This document shows positions 10,491 through 21,893 of a stretch of DNA of 64,000 nt, one piece after another. The translations under genes were made by a program, and so were the position numbers. This DNA is from Dactylorhiza incarnata (lineage: Eukaryota; Streptophyta; Magnoliopsida; Asparagales; Orchidaceae): the NCBI GenBank assembly GCA_033032865.1, contig JAWHQI010000273.1, positions 434,001 through 498,000 on the forward strand. Reading direction: 5' to 3'. The notes beneath the pieces are model-generated. The model saw only the letters and a list, made by a program, of their open reading frames with translations, ran no database searches and was not told the origin of the DNA. The stretch's first letter is position 1; each line of letters opens with the position of its first letter.

Positions 10491-11070
10491 TAAGGCTGAG
10501 CATATTATTCGAAATTCGAAAGTCGCTCGAAAATCGCTCGAATATTGAGCAGAATCGGAATCGGTTACAATTGATTCGACTCAATTTGAGTCGATTCAAT
10601 TTGACTCGAATATGATTTCGAGTCGATTTCGAGCCATCCCTGAATCGCTCGAAATATGATTTGAATCAACTCGAATTGATTAAAAATATTATGTATTTAT
10701 TAATATGTTATTATTTTAAAATTAAAAACACTAAATTTTAAACCTAAATAAAAATATTGAAAGCTTTAAGTGTTTCATTTGCTAAATTTAGATGTTTCCC
10801 AACTTAATTTCGAGCCAATTACGAAAAAAGAGAAAAATTGCTCAATTTCGAGCCAGCTTGATTCGATTTTGAATCAGCTCAATTCAATTTTGAGCCAGCT
10901 CGATTTGATTTCGAGCCAGCTCGGAATCGAGCCATTTCGAGTCGAGTCGAGTCGACTCGAAATCGATTTTGATTTCGAGCCGATTTCGAGACGAGTTCGA
11001 CTCGAAAATTTCGATTTCGAGCCGAGCCAAAATCGCTCGAACTCGACTCGATATCAGCCTTAGTCTAGGC
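10483..11070. mobile_element. hAT-type MITE with 8-bp target duplication
   Basis: The element 10491-11062 (572 bp) has terminal inverted repeats TAAGGCTGA / TCAGCCTTA and perfect 8-bp duplications GTCTAGGC at 10483-10490 and 11063-11070. An 8-bp duplication with TA-starting termini is the hAT pattern. The inside is built almost wholly of variants of TCGAAT/TCGAGT/TCGAGC, so it is highly self-complementary, with no transposase. It interrupts gag in the middle of a codon series that is otherwise continuous. Confidence 0.93.
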
Positions 11071-11404
11071 AACCCTCGGGCTCTAAGTGTCCCTCAAAAT
11101 CGTCAACGTCTAATTTTACTCCTACATCCCATCGGGGTGGATTACGTGGTTCGTTACGTGGCTTGGGTTCTGTTTGTGCAAGTTCTGGAGGCCTAGGATT
11201 AGGATCTACCTCAACCACTAGGATAGGTGCTCGATTTAATTGCATGGTAGCCTCTATATTATTAACAGTTGTGCGCAACCCATTCATAACGTGTGTGACA
11301 CTACCCATGCCGGTGGTGAGAGTTTCTACCGCTTTCATTAAGTCGCCCATGCGTTGTGCCAAATCCCCAACGCTAGTTTCTAAATGATCGACTTGTCTTT
11401 CCAT
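11063..11404 (-). pseudogene. Gypsy gag N-terminal part
   Basis: The frame starts MERQVDHLETSV, has a heptad-like N-terminal region likely to be coiled coil, and ends in VGVKLDVDDFEGHLEPEGCL, the usual lead-in to the gag core. It continues in frame at 10490 once the MITE is excluded. Confidence 0.8.
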
Positions 11405-11750
11405 TTAAAATAATTTGATTTAAAAAAATTTATTATATATATATATATATTTTTAAAGTCAAATCACTTTCTTTTTTAAGATTTTTGAGGATACGTTGGA
11501 GTTTAAAAATAGACAAAATCAGAAATATTTTAAAAAAAAATTCACTTGAAATGAGCGATTACCCGAGCGGGTAGAAAAAATTTTAATTTTTTTTTGACAA
11601 ATCAAAATTTAAACCTCAAATTAAAACTTTTTTTAAATACTAAATAAAATAAATTTCTTATTATTATTATTATTATTATATATTTTTGTTTTGAAAACCC
11701 GGATCGTTGATTCGCGATAGGAGCGAATCAAACTCGCTCCGATACCAAAC
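11405..11750 (-). other. AT-rich 5' leader and initiator-Met tRNA primer site
   Basis: Next to the 5' LTR the minus strand reads TGGTATCGGAGC (plus 11736-11747), one mismatch from the usual initiator-Met primer site TGGTATCAGAGC. The remainder is very AT-rich with homopolymer and TTA/TA runs and holds no gene. Confidence 0.75.
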
Positions 11751-12987
11751 TGATGTAGACTCGACTGGGGTTTTGAAAATTAATTATTTTAATTAAAAAT
11801 AATTTATTTTGTTATAAAAATAAAATTATGATTTTAATAAATTAAGTGGATTTTTAATCTTGGAAGAGGGGCCGAGCGGCCAAATCAAACTCGTCGCGTG
11901 TAAAACTACTCTTAACGATAACTTCAGCAAGACCGTTAATCATTATTCGGAGAAAAATTCCTCGACACCTATCGAGCTGAACCGTAGTGGGATTCACACA
12001 TCCACAAGCATAAACCACAAACAATAATTTATGAATAAGCAGCAATAAAGGCAGTCGAAACGTTGAGGCAAGCTTAAAATTAATTAATTGAGATGCATAA
12101 AATTAAGCCAAGATGAGTAGCAAGAGGCAACGAGATTACCCAGGGGCGGAGCCTACCCAAGTCTAGTCGGCGCATGATTTGGATCGGGAGACGGCTACCA
12201 ATTGCCAGTTGACGGAAATGGAGCTTATTGTCGACGTCAACCAACATGGACTGGGTCGCCGGAGTTAAGCAGCGGTGTCGACGGCGACCACGCCGACGGA
12301 GGCAGGCGCTGGATGTCGTGGATGCGTCGGATCTGTCTGTGGCGACAGACGTGGACAACGTGCAGACGGAAGAGGCGTCGGTCAGTTCGTAAACTTCTGG
12401 GACGCGCAAGAGTGGATGAAGGAGGATGCTGTGGTAGCGGCTTGGCTTCAACAGAGGCAGAGAAAGGGAAAGGGGCGGCGGTGGAATGTCGCCGGTCTTA
12501 CAGAGGGAACGAATTAAATTCGTTCCTCTGATCTACCCGGTTGCCTTTCTTCATTAGGTTTGGCCAATTTAAATACAGAACTTTTATTGAATTTCTTGCC
12601 AATTAAAGCTCCTTTTCAAATTATTATACTCCAAAATTTTCTTCCCAAATATTAGTCTTCCATTTCAAGCAGATCCTTTGAATTTCCCCTGTTAATGGAT
12701 ACTTACTATAATGAAAAATTCTGGGCATCTTTTAACTTCCGAATTTGCCTCTACTTAATTTTATGCGTCATTAATTAATTTAAGATTGCCTTTACCGTCC
12801 TAACTACCCAAATTACCGGACCTTTTTATTCAGGGTCTCATCGGGTGGTCAAACCGATGAGCCGAACAACTTCAAATAAAAATATGTGCGCGAAAAAAAT
12901 ACAGGATAATAAATAAATGCATATTAATAAAAGATCCATGACGCATGATGACGTCATGCATATTTGAATGCGACGGAGGATGCATCA
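11751..12987 (-). repeat. 5' LTR of the 7070-12987 gypsy element
   Basis: Partner of 7070-8303, same TGATG...CATCA ends, followed directly on its left by the primer site. Confidence 0.92.
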
Positions 12988-13590
12988 TACAGTCAATGGT
13001 CATGATGTGCATATGTTGTAGAATATACCACATTAAGAATACAAACATCTCAAATGAGAGAGAAGAGATACAAGTTACCATTCCGAGATACGGAGGAGAC
13101 GAGAGACTCATCCTCGGGTTCGTAGGAGAGCTTGGCTTGGTCGACCGGCTCTTCCAACTCCGCCTTGGCTGTCGTCCACGATACGGTACAAGCTATCACT
13201 ATCTCCTAGTCATGTCTTCTCTCGGGGTTTGTCGTCTTCACGTTAATTGCTCAGGCCTTAGATCTCTAATGGAACCTTAGAAATCGACTTCTACATCTTT
13301 GGAATGCTTGGGGAGGTTGGACGAGGCCTAGGGGTGAAGCCCTAGGTCTTGCAGCGAAAATGACGAATCTACGCACTGGAGAAAGGGGGGGGGGGGAGAA
13401 ATCACAAACCACCTTTTTATAGGACGAAGCAGAATTTTGACCCGCGCACGAGTAGGCGCACGACCAGTGGTTGTGCGAGAAGGAAAAACCCCCTACTCTT
13501 GCGAGAAGGAACCTGGACTGGCGGGAAAACATTGCCATTTAGGGGGAAAATGTTGAACGTGCACGACCAGTGGTTATGTGATTGTCCTCG
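12988..13590 (-). repeat. LTR X, segment 2 of 3, with TATA box and palindromes
   Basis: Continues the LTR interrupted at 7069 and matches X2 at about 22400-22860 (shared phrases around the AGATAC, CGGAGGA and CCACGATACGG words). On the minus strand a TATA box CTATAAAAAGG lies at 13412-13422. Just upstream of it in that orientation are near-palindromes at 13456-13477 and 13558-13580, both variants of GCACGACCAGTGGTCGTGC. A 12-G run is at 13385-13396. The LTR is cut again at 13590. Confidence 0.75.
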
Positions 13591-15081
13591 TGTAACACCC
13601 CAACTTAGTTTATCAACAAATCAGCAGTCCGGCCGGGCCCCGTGATAAGAAGTAAACTAAGTAACAGAATTTAAATTGATACATAACAGGCTTAAAAGAA
13701 AAGAAAGTGCTAAAAAAGTACTTACAACGGAAATAATAAAAGAACTAAGGGTAAAAGTGTACCTCATAATCTGATTTCACAGAGCCACTAAACTGAAAGA
13801 GTCTAAAACGTTGGAAATACTGAAATCTTAAACATAGTCCGACACAAAGAAACATTAGGCAAATTCTGATACTTGTCTAATATTACAAAACAGTGTTGGA
13901 AAGATAAACTACTGAAAGAAAACAAACTAAACGAGGTACAACGGCAACCGCGCTCATCCTAGGCGCAACACCCCACATGTGACCCCTGTAATAATAAGCC
14001 CATAAAATTGGTCAGCCCAACTGGAGAGTAAGAAAAATTATTTCTCCTAGTGACACTAAAAATATTAATACTTGAGTAAACATGGGTGAATGCTAAATAA
14101 AGAAAATACATGTATCATAATGAAGAATGATTATATTTACTTTGTAAACGTGCTCTTCTATCAAAAGGCTGTGAACACAAATGTCTATTCTACTGTAATT
14201 GAGTCATGTATGTCTGATGAAATGCTTCAAGTAATAGTTCAAGGGATTTCTAAACTGCGGCGCATGCTTGAATTTTGGCATTTTAGAATCATTCTTTTTC
14301 ACGTTCTAGGATGAGTTACTTCTTATGCGCATTCTAACGATCTGAGTTCTTACTAACGAACGCATCACGTTCTATGTCCCACGGACTTGGACCCGCATCT
14401 ACTAATCTATTAGAGGATGCATTCCCTCCCAAAAAGATGAGGCTCATAGGGACTACTACGCCCTACGAGTAAGATTGTGCGCCTCAATCTATCACGAGCG
14501 AAGCTATCATTCGTGCCTCCTAGCTGGTTCCTGTTATTATTTAGATTTTAGTTACATAATCTACTAGATGTCTGAGATCGAAACATTTATTGGTTGCCGC
14601 CCTAGGCACACAATTAATCAATGCTCTATTGAAATACTTGAATGTCTGATATATTTATATGCTCGTACTATCAATTACTAATTACAAAACGTAAATACAT
14701 GTTTCCAGTTAATTTCTCATCTACACCAAAATTATTTATGCGTTGCTATGTGAATGTCTAACCAAAAGAAATCGAGTTTCTTATCGTTGCGTTGCGGCGC
14801 TCGTACACAAGGCGCGACGGCATTGCTGTCTAGGTTACTTTGAGGAGCACGCTTAAATTGCTCTCAAATCCCAATTTCCCCCGCGTAACCTAAAGAGGAA
14901 AAATGTTAAACATTTGATCACTGCTCTCCATTATTTCAATGATACTAGTTTATAACGCGGGAAGAGGGCTTTCTACTCCACTAACAACGGTGGATTATGA
15001 TTTCTGAATAGAGACGGCTATGACTAAAACTGAAATTTGTCGATCCCGACAATAACCTAGAAGATCCATTAATCGAAGTAA
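13591..15081 (-). repeat. 3' LTR of element A, truncated
   Basis: Matches 18815-20322 with tens of substitutions and a few indels. The part corresponding to 20323-21157 is missing. At about 15081 the match stops and the sequence turns directly into pol coding (minus-strand words ERFSVQEG of the integrase lead-in). Confidence 0.92.
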
Positions 15082-15129
15082 ACCCTCCTGAACGCTGAAC
15101 CTCTCCTTCTGACCAGCCTGGGTCAAGCG

Positions 15130-15990
15130 TTAAACCTCTACCATCTTCGGATCTAGGGGTAAAGGTGTTCTGATCCTATCTTTAATATCGCAAGTGATTT
15201 CCATCCAGCTTAAACTCGCATAACTAAAGCTGGAGCGTGGTATGACGCTGATCTCCAATTTATCCAGAGCTCGCACAAGCTCCTCCTGCTGAGTAATGAG
15301 GGAGTAACTCGAACCTCTTCTACTAAGCGCATCAGCTACCACGTTTGCTTTCCCCGAGTTGTACTGAATACCAATATCATAGTTTGCAAGGAATTCCACC
15401 CACCTACGCTGCCTCATATTAAGCTCTTGTTGATCGAAAATATACCTTAGAATTTTATGATCCGTAAAGATCTCACAACGAACTCCATAGAGGTAGTGTC
15501 TCCAAATCTTCAATGCGTGGATGACGGTTGCAAGCTCCAAATCGTGCACAGGATAATTTTTCTCGTGAACTTTTAACTGTCTGGAAGCGAAAGCTATGAC
15601 CTTACCATTCTGCATAAGTACGCACCCCAACCCTTGACCTATTTTACATATCCATACGATCGAGTCCTTGGGTTTAGAGGCATCGCTATAAATCTGAAAG
15701 ATATCTGAACCTGAAGGTAGACTCAAGATCGGGACGGTCGTCAGCCTAGACTTCAACTCCTCAAAAGCAAGCTCACACTCAACAGTCTAAGTGAAAGCTT
15801 TCCCCTTCCTGGTAAGCGTAGTCAAAGGTAAAGCTATTTTTGAGAAGTCCTTAATGAATCTCCTGTAGTAACCAACTAAACTGATAAAACTGTGAACTTC
15901 TGTAACTGCCTTCGGCCTTGGACAATCCTTTATTGCCTCTATCTTCTTCGGATCCATAGCTAGCCCATTCTGACTGATAATATGTCCCAA
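15130..15990 (-). pseudogene. Element A: RT connection and RNase H
   Basis: Piece 15787-15990 holds the RT end (GHIISQNGLAMDPKK, SLVGYYRRFIKDFS). Piece 15130-15756 holds RNase H (IYSDAS ... [44 protein letters not shown]). They share a frame and are separated only by one TAG where tryptophan is usual. An extra 13 residues sit inside the RNase H start between YSDASK and GLGCVL. The frame ends with a stop at 15130, near the deletion junction. Confidence 0.88.
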
Positions 15991-16166
15991 GAATGCAACC
16001 TCTGGAAGTCAGAACTCGCACTTAGAAAACTTTGTATACAACTGATTCTTCCTGATAGTGCTCAAAACTGTTATGAGGTGCTCGACATGATCTTCTTGAC
16101 TCTTTGAATACACCAAAATATCGTCTATGAAGATGATAACGAATCGATCTAGGAATTCCCGAAACA

Positions 16167-17162
16167 CTATATTATCAGATCCATAAAGGCGGACGGGGCA
16201 TTAGTCAGTCCGAACGGCATAACCACAAACTCATAGTGTCCATATCTAGTGCTGAACGTCGTCTTCAGAATGTCCACATCTCGAATTCTCAACTGGTGGT
16301 AACCCGACCTCAAATCTAACTTGGAGAACGTGCAAGATCCCACAAGCTGATCAAACAATTCGTCTATCCTGGGGATAGGGTACTTATTTTTAACTGTCAG
16401 CTTGTTCAGCTCGCGGTAGTCTATACACAACCTCAGGCTACCATCCTTCTTCTTAACAAACAGTACTGGGGCACTCCAAGGTGAAGTGCTAGGGCAAATG
16501 AAACCCAAATCGATCAATTCCTGCAACTGAATCTTCAACTCAACAAGTTCTCTGGGAGCCATTCGGTAAGGGCTCTTGGCCACTGGCGCAGCTCCAGGTA
16601 CAAGATCAATCTGGAAGTCAATCTCTCTATTAGGAGGGGCACCAGGTAACTCATCTGGAAAGACATCTGCAAAGTCTTGAACTACAGGCACATTTCGCAG
16701 ATTATCCTTGGTTTCCGCATTCATCAGTATTAAGAACGCACCACAACCCTTGTTGATACATCTAATGGCCTTGATTGAGGAGATAATCAAATTGGAGACT
16801 CCCTTCATGCCCTGGAAGGTATAGGCAACCTGGTTTGAACCTTCGAACTCTATCACCTTAACCCTGCAATCTATTTGTGCGTTCTTATCTGAAAGCCAGT
16901 CCATACCCACTATCAGGTTGAATCCTTGCTATAGGGAGAAGTGAGGCTTCTACACTGATTTCAGTTTCTCCAAAACGCACTGGAACTCTACACTTATTCC
17001 TGGTATGCAACATGGATCCATTAGGCATCATCACCTCTAAGGATGCTGACTCTGGAAGGATCCCTAAATCCAGACTATGAACAAGAGATTCTGCTATGAA
17101 CGAGTGTGAGGCACCCGTGTCAAAGAGAATCTTGGATGGTACTTTTCAAATCATAAGAATTC
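16167..17162 (-). pseudogene. Element A: protease and reverse transcriptase
   Basis: From the putative splice acceptor at 17163 the frame leads to [12 protein letters not shown] (protease active site, about 17115-17080). Frame 16167-16910 then gives [63 protein letters not shown] and [12 protein letters not shown]. Frameshifts near 16920 and 16170 and one TGA just after the acceptor break it. The region with the catalytic IDD box falls in the shifted stretch 15990-16166. Confidence 0.88.
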
Positions 17163-17241
17163 CTACATGCATAAATGCAATGTGAGTTTACTTTAGTGTC
17201 ATTAGGAGGAAAGTACTAAATCGCCTAGGATGTACACATAC
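17163..17241 (-). other. Putative spliceosomal intron between gag and protease, element A
   Basis: On the minus strand gag reads ...GAC GTT GTG ACA G, then GTATGT (consensus plant donor), 79 nt, and ATGCATGTAG before GA ATT CTT. Unspliced RNA meets an in-frame TAG a few codons into the intron, which would end Gag. Joining the flanks keeps frame (phase 1) and gives the same number of residues from VVTG to LFDTG as in element B. A CCTAATG branch-point-like word is inside. The position is identical to the intron of element B. Confidence 0.7.
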
Positions 17242-18560
17242 CTGTCACAACGTCCTCCTGCTCCTCGGCCTCCTGCTGGCCCAGTCCATATGCTCTGGGT
17301 TACACCAGACCTCGTCCTGGAGTTGGCTTCACCTCAGATCCTACGTGCGCTTTTCCCTTGTCGGTTCTGCTGGAACCACCAACTTCAAACTTCGACTACA
17401 CGAAAATTTACGAATATAAGACTAATGTGGAAAAGGTATAAATAAATAAATAAAAAACGAAATTTCATGCACAACTTATGTTAGCTGCACCACGGGAGTT
17501 CCCTGGCAGTAACAGACTATATGCCCTGGTTGTTGGCACTTGTGAACTCCTGCGGCAGCTAAACACTCACCCAGATGGTGGCGATAGCGCTTAGGACAGA
17601 GGGGGTAATCCTTGACTTGGGCACCAGACTGACCACCTCTCCTATCATCAGTTTTCTGCTTCTTGCTCCAGTTCTTTCCCTGACCATTCTTGTTCTGCTG
17701 TTGCTGTTGCTGCGGTGCATCCTGAGTCCGCTTCGAACGGAAATTATTTCGCTTTTGCACCTTCTGCTGATCAGCCTCCAACTCTCTCGCAGTGTCCACT
17801 AAGCTCCTATAATCAGCATTGACCATCGTCATTAACAGTTGCCTCAGAGAGTCCCGCAATCCATCCACAAACCGGCTACATTTCTCGTTCTCATCCCCTT
17901 GCATTGTGCCAGCATAACGGGGTAAATGTGTCAACTCCCGCTCATAGGCTATTACCGTTTTATCCCCCTGAATGAGCCGGAGGTACTTCTCCTAGAGACT
18001 GCGGCGTTCGGACGGGGGCACAAACCAGCTAGCTAATGTCGTCGAGAAATTGTTCCACGTGAACATATCCGCTGTACGACCTAGCATAGATGAAACTCAT
18101 ATTATTATTACGCTAAAAGGACAAAAATATTCCAGGAAGAAAGGCAATTTAAACCACGCTACTTACCAGCGGGGTCATCCGCCAGGTGCCTAGTCCACCA
18201 CAGGTTTGCCTCGCCTTTTAGGAGGAAGGCAGGTAAAGGGACCTTCTTGTTCTCTGGGCACTGCATTACTTCGAGTAGGTCGCGGGTCTTTATCAGCCAA
18301 TCATCGGTCTCAATCGGTGTTTCTTCTCCACTGAAATTGGAGGGTTGGAGGTCCCAGAAATTTCTCAGATAGCGTTTCATTCCTCGGTCCCCGGCAGCTG
18401 GTACAGGGACTGCTGCTGGATCTGCTGCAGGTAGTCCGTTTCTGAATTCCAACAAAGCTATGGCCACTGCTCTGGCAATAATTGCTGCTAAGTCGGTAGG
18501 TTCTGGTACTGTCGGTGCTGCTGATACTACTGGTGTTGCTGGTGCACCACCGTCATCCAT
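17242..18560 (-). pseudogene. Element A: gag
   Basis: Piece 18159-18560 holds the start (MDDGGAPATP), an alanine/proline-rich region and YLRNFWDLQPSNFSGEE, LLKGEANLWWTRHL. Piece 17476-17934 holds THLPRYAG, a glutamine run and an altered zinc knuckle CQQPGHIVCYC. The C-terminal tail with PRAYGLGQQEAEEQEDVVTG ends at the intron donor. A TA-rich segment of about 85 bases (17397-17480) separates the knuckle from that tail; element B has no such segment. It could be a second, decayed intron but lacks a clear donor. Stops and frameshifts are present. Confidence 0.8.
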
Positions 18561-18800
18561 GATTATCTCGGGAGTGGTATTCTGAAGCGACGACTCGCCC
18601 GCCTCGTTGGTGCGCGGTGCCTATATAATGGAAGGGAAAGGGTTATTGATGTACGTGACACAAAGAAGGATCTACTAACAAAATATTTTCATGCAGCGCA
18701 TAGCTAAGCTAGATGAAATTTGATGACTCTATCGTCAAGGGAAAGTTTCAGTTGTAATCCTAAGACTGTGAATTTTCTGGGTCATGGGATCCTAAACCTG

Positions 18801-18812
18801 CCTCTGATACCA
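18801..18812 (-). other. Primer-binding site of element A (initiator-Met tRNA type)
   Basis: Minus strand TGGTATCAGAGG, eleven of twelve bases of the usual plant initiator-Met primer site, two bases inside the 5' LTR. Confidence 0.88.
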
Positions 18813-18814
18813 AT

Positions 18815-21157
18815 TGTAACACCCCAACTTAGTTAATCAACAAATCAGCCGTCCGGTTGGGCCCCGTGATAAGAAGTAAACTAAGCTACAGTATTTAAAT
18901 TGATACATAGCAGACTTAAAAGAAAAAAAAGTGCTAAAAGAGTACTTACAACGGAAGTAATAAAAGAACTAAGGGTAAAAGTGTACCTCATAATCTGATT
19001 TCACAGAGCCACTAAACTGAAAGAGTCTAAAACGCTGGAAATACTGAAATCTTAAACATAGTCTGACACAAAAAAACACTAGGCAAATTTGATACTTGTC
19101 CAATATTGCAAAACAGTGCTGGAAAGATAAACTACTGAAAGAAAACAAACTAAACAAGGTACAACCGCAACCGCGCTCATCTTAGGCGCAACACCCCACC
19201 TGTGACCCCTGTAATAATAAGCCCATAAAAATGGGTCAGCCCAACTAGAGAGTAAGAAAAACCATTTCTCCTACTGACACTAAAAATATTAATACTTGAG
19301 TAAACATGGTGAATGCTAAATAAGGAAAATGCATGTATCATACTAAAGAATGATTATATTTAGTTTGTAAACGTGCTCTTCTATCAAAAGGCTGTGAACA
19401 CAAATGTCTATTCTACTATAATTAAATCATGTATGTCTGATTAAATGCTTCAAGTAATAGTTCAAGGGATTTCTAAACTGCGGCGCATGCTTGAATTTTG
19501 GCATTTTAGAATCATTCTTTTTCACATTCTAGGATGAGTTACTTCTTATGCGCATTCTAACAATCTGAGTCCTTACTAACGAACGCATCACGTTCTATGT
19601 CCCACGGACTTGGGCCCACATCTACTAATCTATTATAGGATGCATTCCCTCCCCAAAAGATGAGGCTCATAGGGACTACTATGCCCTACGAGTAAGATTG
19701 TGCGCCTCAATCTATCATGAGCGAAACTATCATTCGTGCCTCCTAGCTGGTTCCTGTTATTATTTAGATTTTAGTAACGTAATTTACTTGATGTGTAAGA
19801 TCGAAACATTTATTGGTTGCTGCCCTAGGCACACAATTAATTAATGCTCTACTGAAATACTTGAATGTATGATATTTTTATATGCTCGTACTATCAATTA
19901 CTAATTACAAAACGTAAATACATGTTTCCAGTTAATTTCTCATCTACACCAAAATTATTTATGCGTTGCTATGTGATATGTCTAACCAAAAGAAATAGAG
20001 TTTCTTACTGTTGCGTTGCAGCGCTCGTACACATGGCGCGGCGGCATTGTTGTCTAGGTTACTTTGAGGAGCACGCCGAAATTGCTTCTAATTTGGCACG
20101 AGCTCTCAAATCCCAATTTCCCCCGCGTAACCTAAAGAGGAAAAACGTTAAACATTTTATCACTGCTCTCTATTATTTCAAGGATACTAGTTTATAACGC
20201 TGGAAGAGGGCTTTCTACTCCATTAACAGCGGTGGATTATGATTTCTGAATAGAAACGGCTACGACTAAAACTGAAATTTGTCGATCCCGACTATAACCT
20301 AGAAGATCCATTAATCGAGGTAGGGCTTAAGAAGAAATCCCGATAAACATCGACATACAAGTAGAATCTGAAATTTCCAAAGGGAGTTTGAAAATAACTC
20401 AACAATAACGTGTCAGAGGTAAGGCGATCAAGACCAACAACCTCGGCCTCGACTAGGGTTGTTTGGGAAGGCGAGAAGAACACCTAAACCCCCAAACTCT
20501 GAGGATGAGGAACGAGAAATTATGGCTCCAATTTTTGAAATTAAAAACAGGAAGCATAGAAATCAAGGGGAGGAAGGACCTTTGGGCCGCTACCTGTAAG
20601 ACACGGCGATTTAGGAAACCAGAGTGGCTCCAGTCGACCAAAACAGCACACGGGAAAAGCACGATAGTACTTCCTGTCGTCGACGACTGCTGAAGAAGGA
20701 GGAAGGGTCGTCTACACCCTTGGAGGCGCCGATTAGGGGCGTGGCTGGCGCTGGCCTCCTCCATCGATGGGGAAGAGGGAGTCCGACTGCAGAGAGCGAG
20801 AGCTAGCGTCTGCGAGTGATATAGGGTGCGGCGGTTTCGAACCCGGCTGTGAGAGGAGTTACGCTTTACGAAGGGGTGCGGGCTTTTAAAACGAGCGGAA
20901 AATGCGTGAGGGCGGGGGTGCGGTTATGGTAAAAGAGGGGTTTAAGGAATTAAAAATTGTGGGTGCGGTTATGGTATCCTAAAAGGCTCTAAAACGTGGC
21001 ATACACAAAAATCCTTACCTCAATTAAGTAAATGACTAATTGTACTTACCTAACTCATCAATTCGTACCTCGACATGACGTCTACTCGGTCAATTTCGCT
21101 CGCGATCGGGCCCTGTAATTAAATTTAATTCTTGTAAAATGAATTACGGATGTTACA
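18815..21157 (-). repeat. 5' LTR of element A
   Basis: Full-length LTR of 2343 bp with TGTAAC...GTTACA ends. Its 1.5-kb part shared with 13591-15081 sets the age of the insertion; the remaining 835 bp (20323-21157) is single-copy in this window because of the deletion. Confidence 0.93.
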
Positions 21158-21480
21158 CCTCGTGCGGCAACTCGTGCGTTTTTAAGGGGGTTCTCAGCTC
21201 GATTTTGTCAATTGGTCGTGCACGACCAGTGGTCGTGCGCAGAGGGGGTCACTGCTCATGCGAGAAGAAAAATGCACGAGTAGTGGCCTCCTCAATGGAA
21301 ATGGGTTGAGATGCCCTGGGGAAGCCACACAATCACTGTGCCTGCAGCAAACACATTCAACATTTCCATAATACATCATCCGCACTGCTACACATAACAA
21401 ATCTAAGTATATAAATGAAATGAGAGGGAGAAGAGGTCTCCCTCATGCATGAAATGACTCAAATAATGTTCTATCTAGCT
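21158..21480 (-). repeat. LTR X, segment 3 of 3
   Basis: Resumes LTR X after element A and matches 40-354 nearly throughout. It holds the perfect-armed palindrome GCACGACCAGTGGTCGTGC at 21220-21238. The outer end of the LTR is not resolved; the match to the left-hand copy stops at about 21480 because that copy is interrupted there. Confidence 0.72.
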
Positions 21481-21893
21481 AAACATGCTCACATAACAAA
21501 CATTCAGATTTTCCTAGGTTTTATGATGAAATCAACAAATTGATGAGCGATATTAATGGAAAAGCAAGCTAGAATATAACCTAAATCACTATACAAATTT
21601 CGCTCAGCAACGACTCCCGCACCATTTGCACTGCTGCGGAGTGTACAACTATACATCATGGTGTGGAGAGCGATTCAAAACAAATAATTCTAAGAAGTCA
21701 ATATGCTTAAATCTAAAAATGAAAGCAATACTTGGATCAAACAATACAGTAACAACATGTAATTGAAAGAAAACAAACTAATAAAATAAAACTAAAAGAA
21801 ATGCGATATACAAATGAAAAAGACATCTATCTCTAACCTTCCTCTTAATAAAAATCACATGTGTCGTGTTCCCCAGCAACGGTGTCAAAAACT
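21481..21893 (-). other. Leader of a second X-type element with gag trace and primer site
   Basis: On the minus strand TTGACACCGTTGCTGGGGA (21868-21889) matches the common gypsy primer site TTGGCGCCGTTGCCGGGGA with few differences. Near 21620-21660 a short frame contains CKWCG after SCTLRSS, a trace of the zinc-knuckle start seen at 6340. The rest is AT-rich with no gene. Confidence 0.55.

Larger units (their letters stand above)
7070..12987 (-). mobile_element. Chromovirus-like Ty3/gypsy element with internal deletion
   Basis: Two direct LTRs of 1234 and 1237 bp (7070-8303, 11751-12987) with TGATG...CATCA ends frame a 3.4-kb interior. Flanking tacac and tacag are a 4-of-5 target duplication. 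The interior on the minus strand runs primer site, gag, zinc knuckle, protease and then directly into the end of integrase: RT, RNase H and most of integrase are deleted. A MITE splits gag. The element sits inside LTR X. Confidence 0.92.
13591..21157 (-). mobile_element. Tekay-like Ty3/gypsy element A, integrase deleted
   Basis: The element has TGTAAC...GTTACA ends and a perfect 5-bp target duplication CCTCG (13586-13590 and 21158-21162) and lies inside LTR X. Minus-strand order is 5' LTR (18815-21157), primer site, gag, protease, RT, RNase H, then a jump into the middle of the 3' LTR (13591 to about 15081). Integrase and the first about 835 bp of the 3' LTR are gone in one deletion. Similarity to element B and the TGTAACACCCC start place it near the Tekay/Del chromoviruses. 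Confidence 0.95.

Noticed and set aside
10500..11060. TCGA-rich satellite in gag
   Set aside because: The block has transposon ends and an 8-bp target duplication, so it is a MITE and not a satellite.
18801..18820. tRNA-gene-like match
   Set aside because: This and similar TGGTATCAGAG words are retrotransposon primer sites; there is no cloverleaf around any of them.
20453..20806. Open frames on both strands in the 5' LTR of element A
   Set aside because: Single-copy only because the partner LTR lost this part; no recognisable protein, and LTR position.
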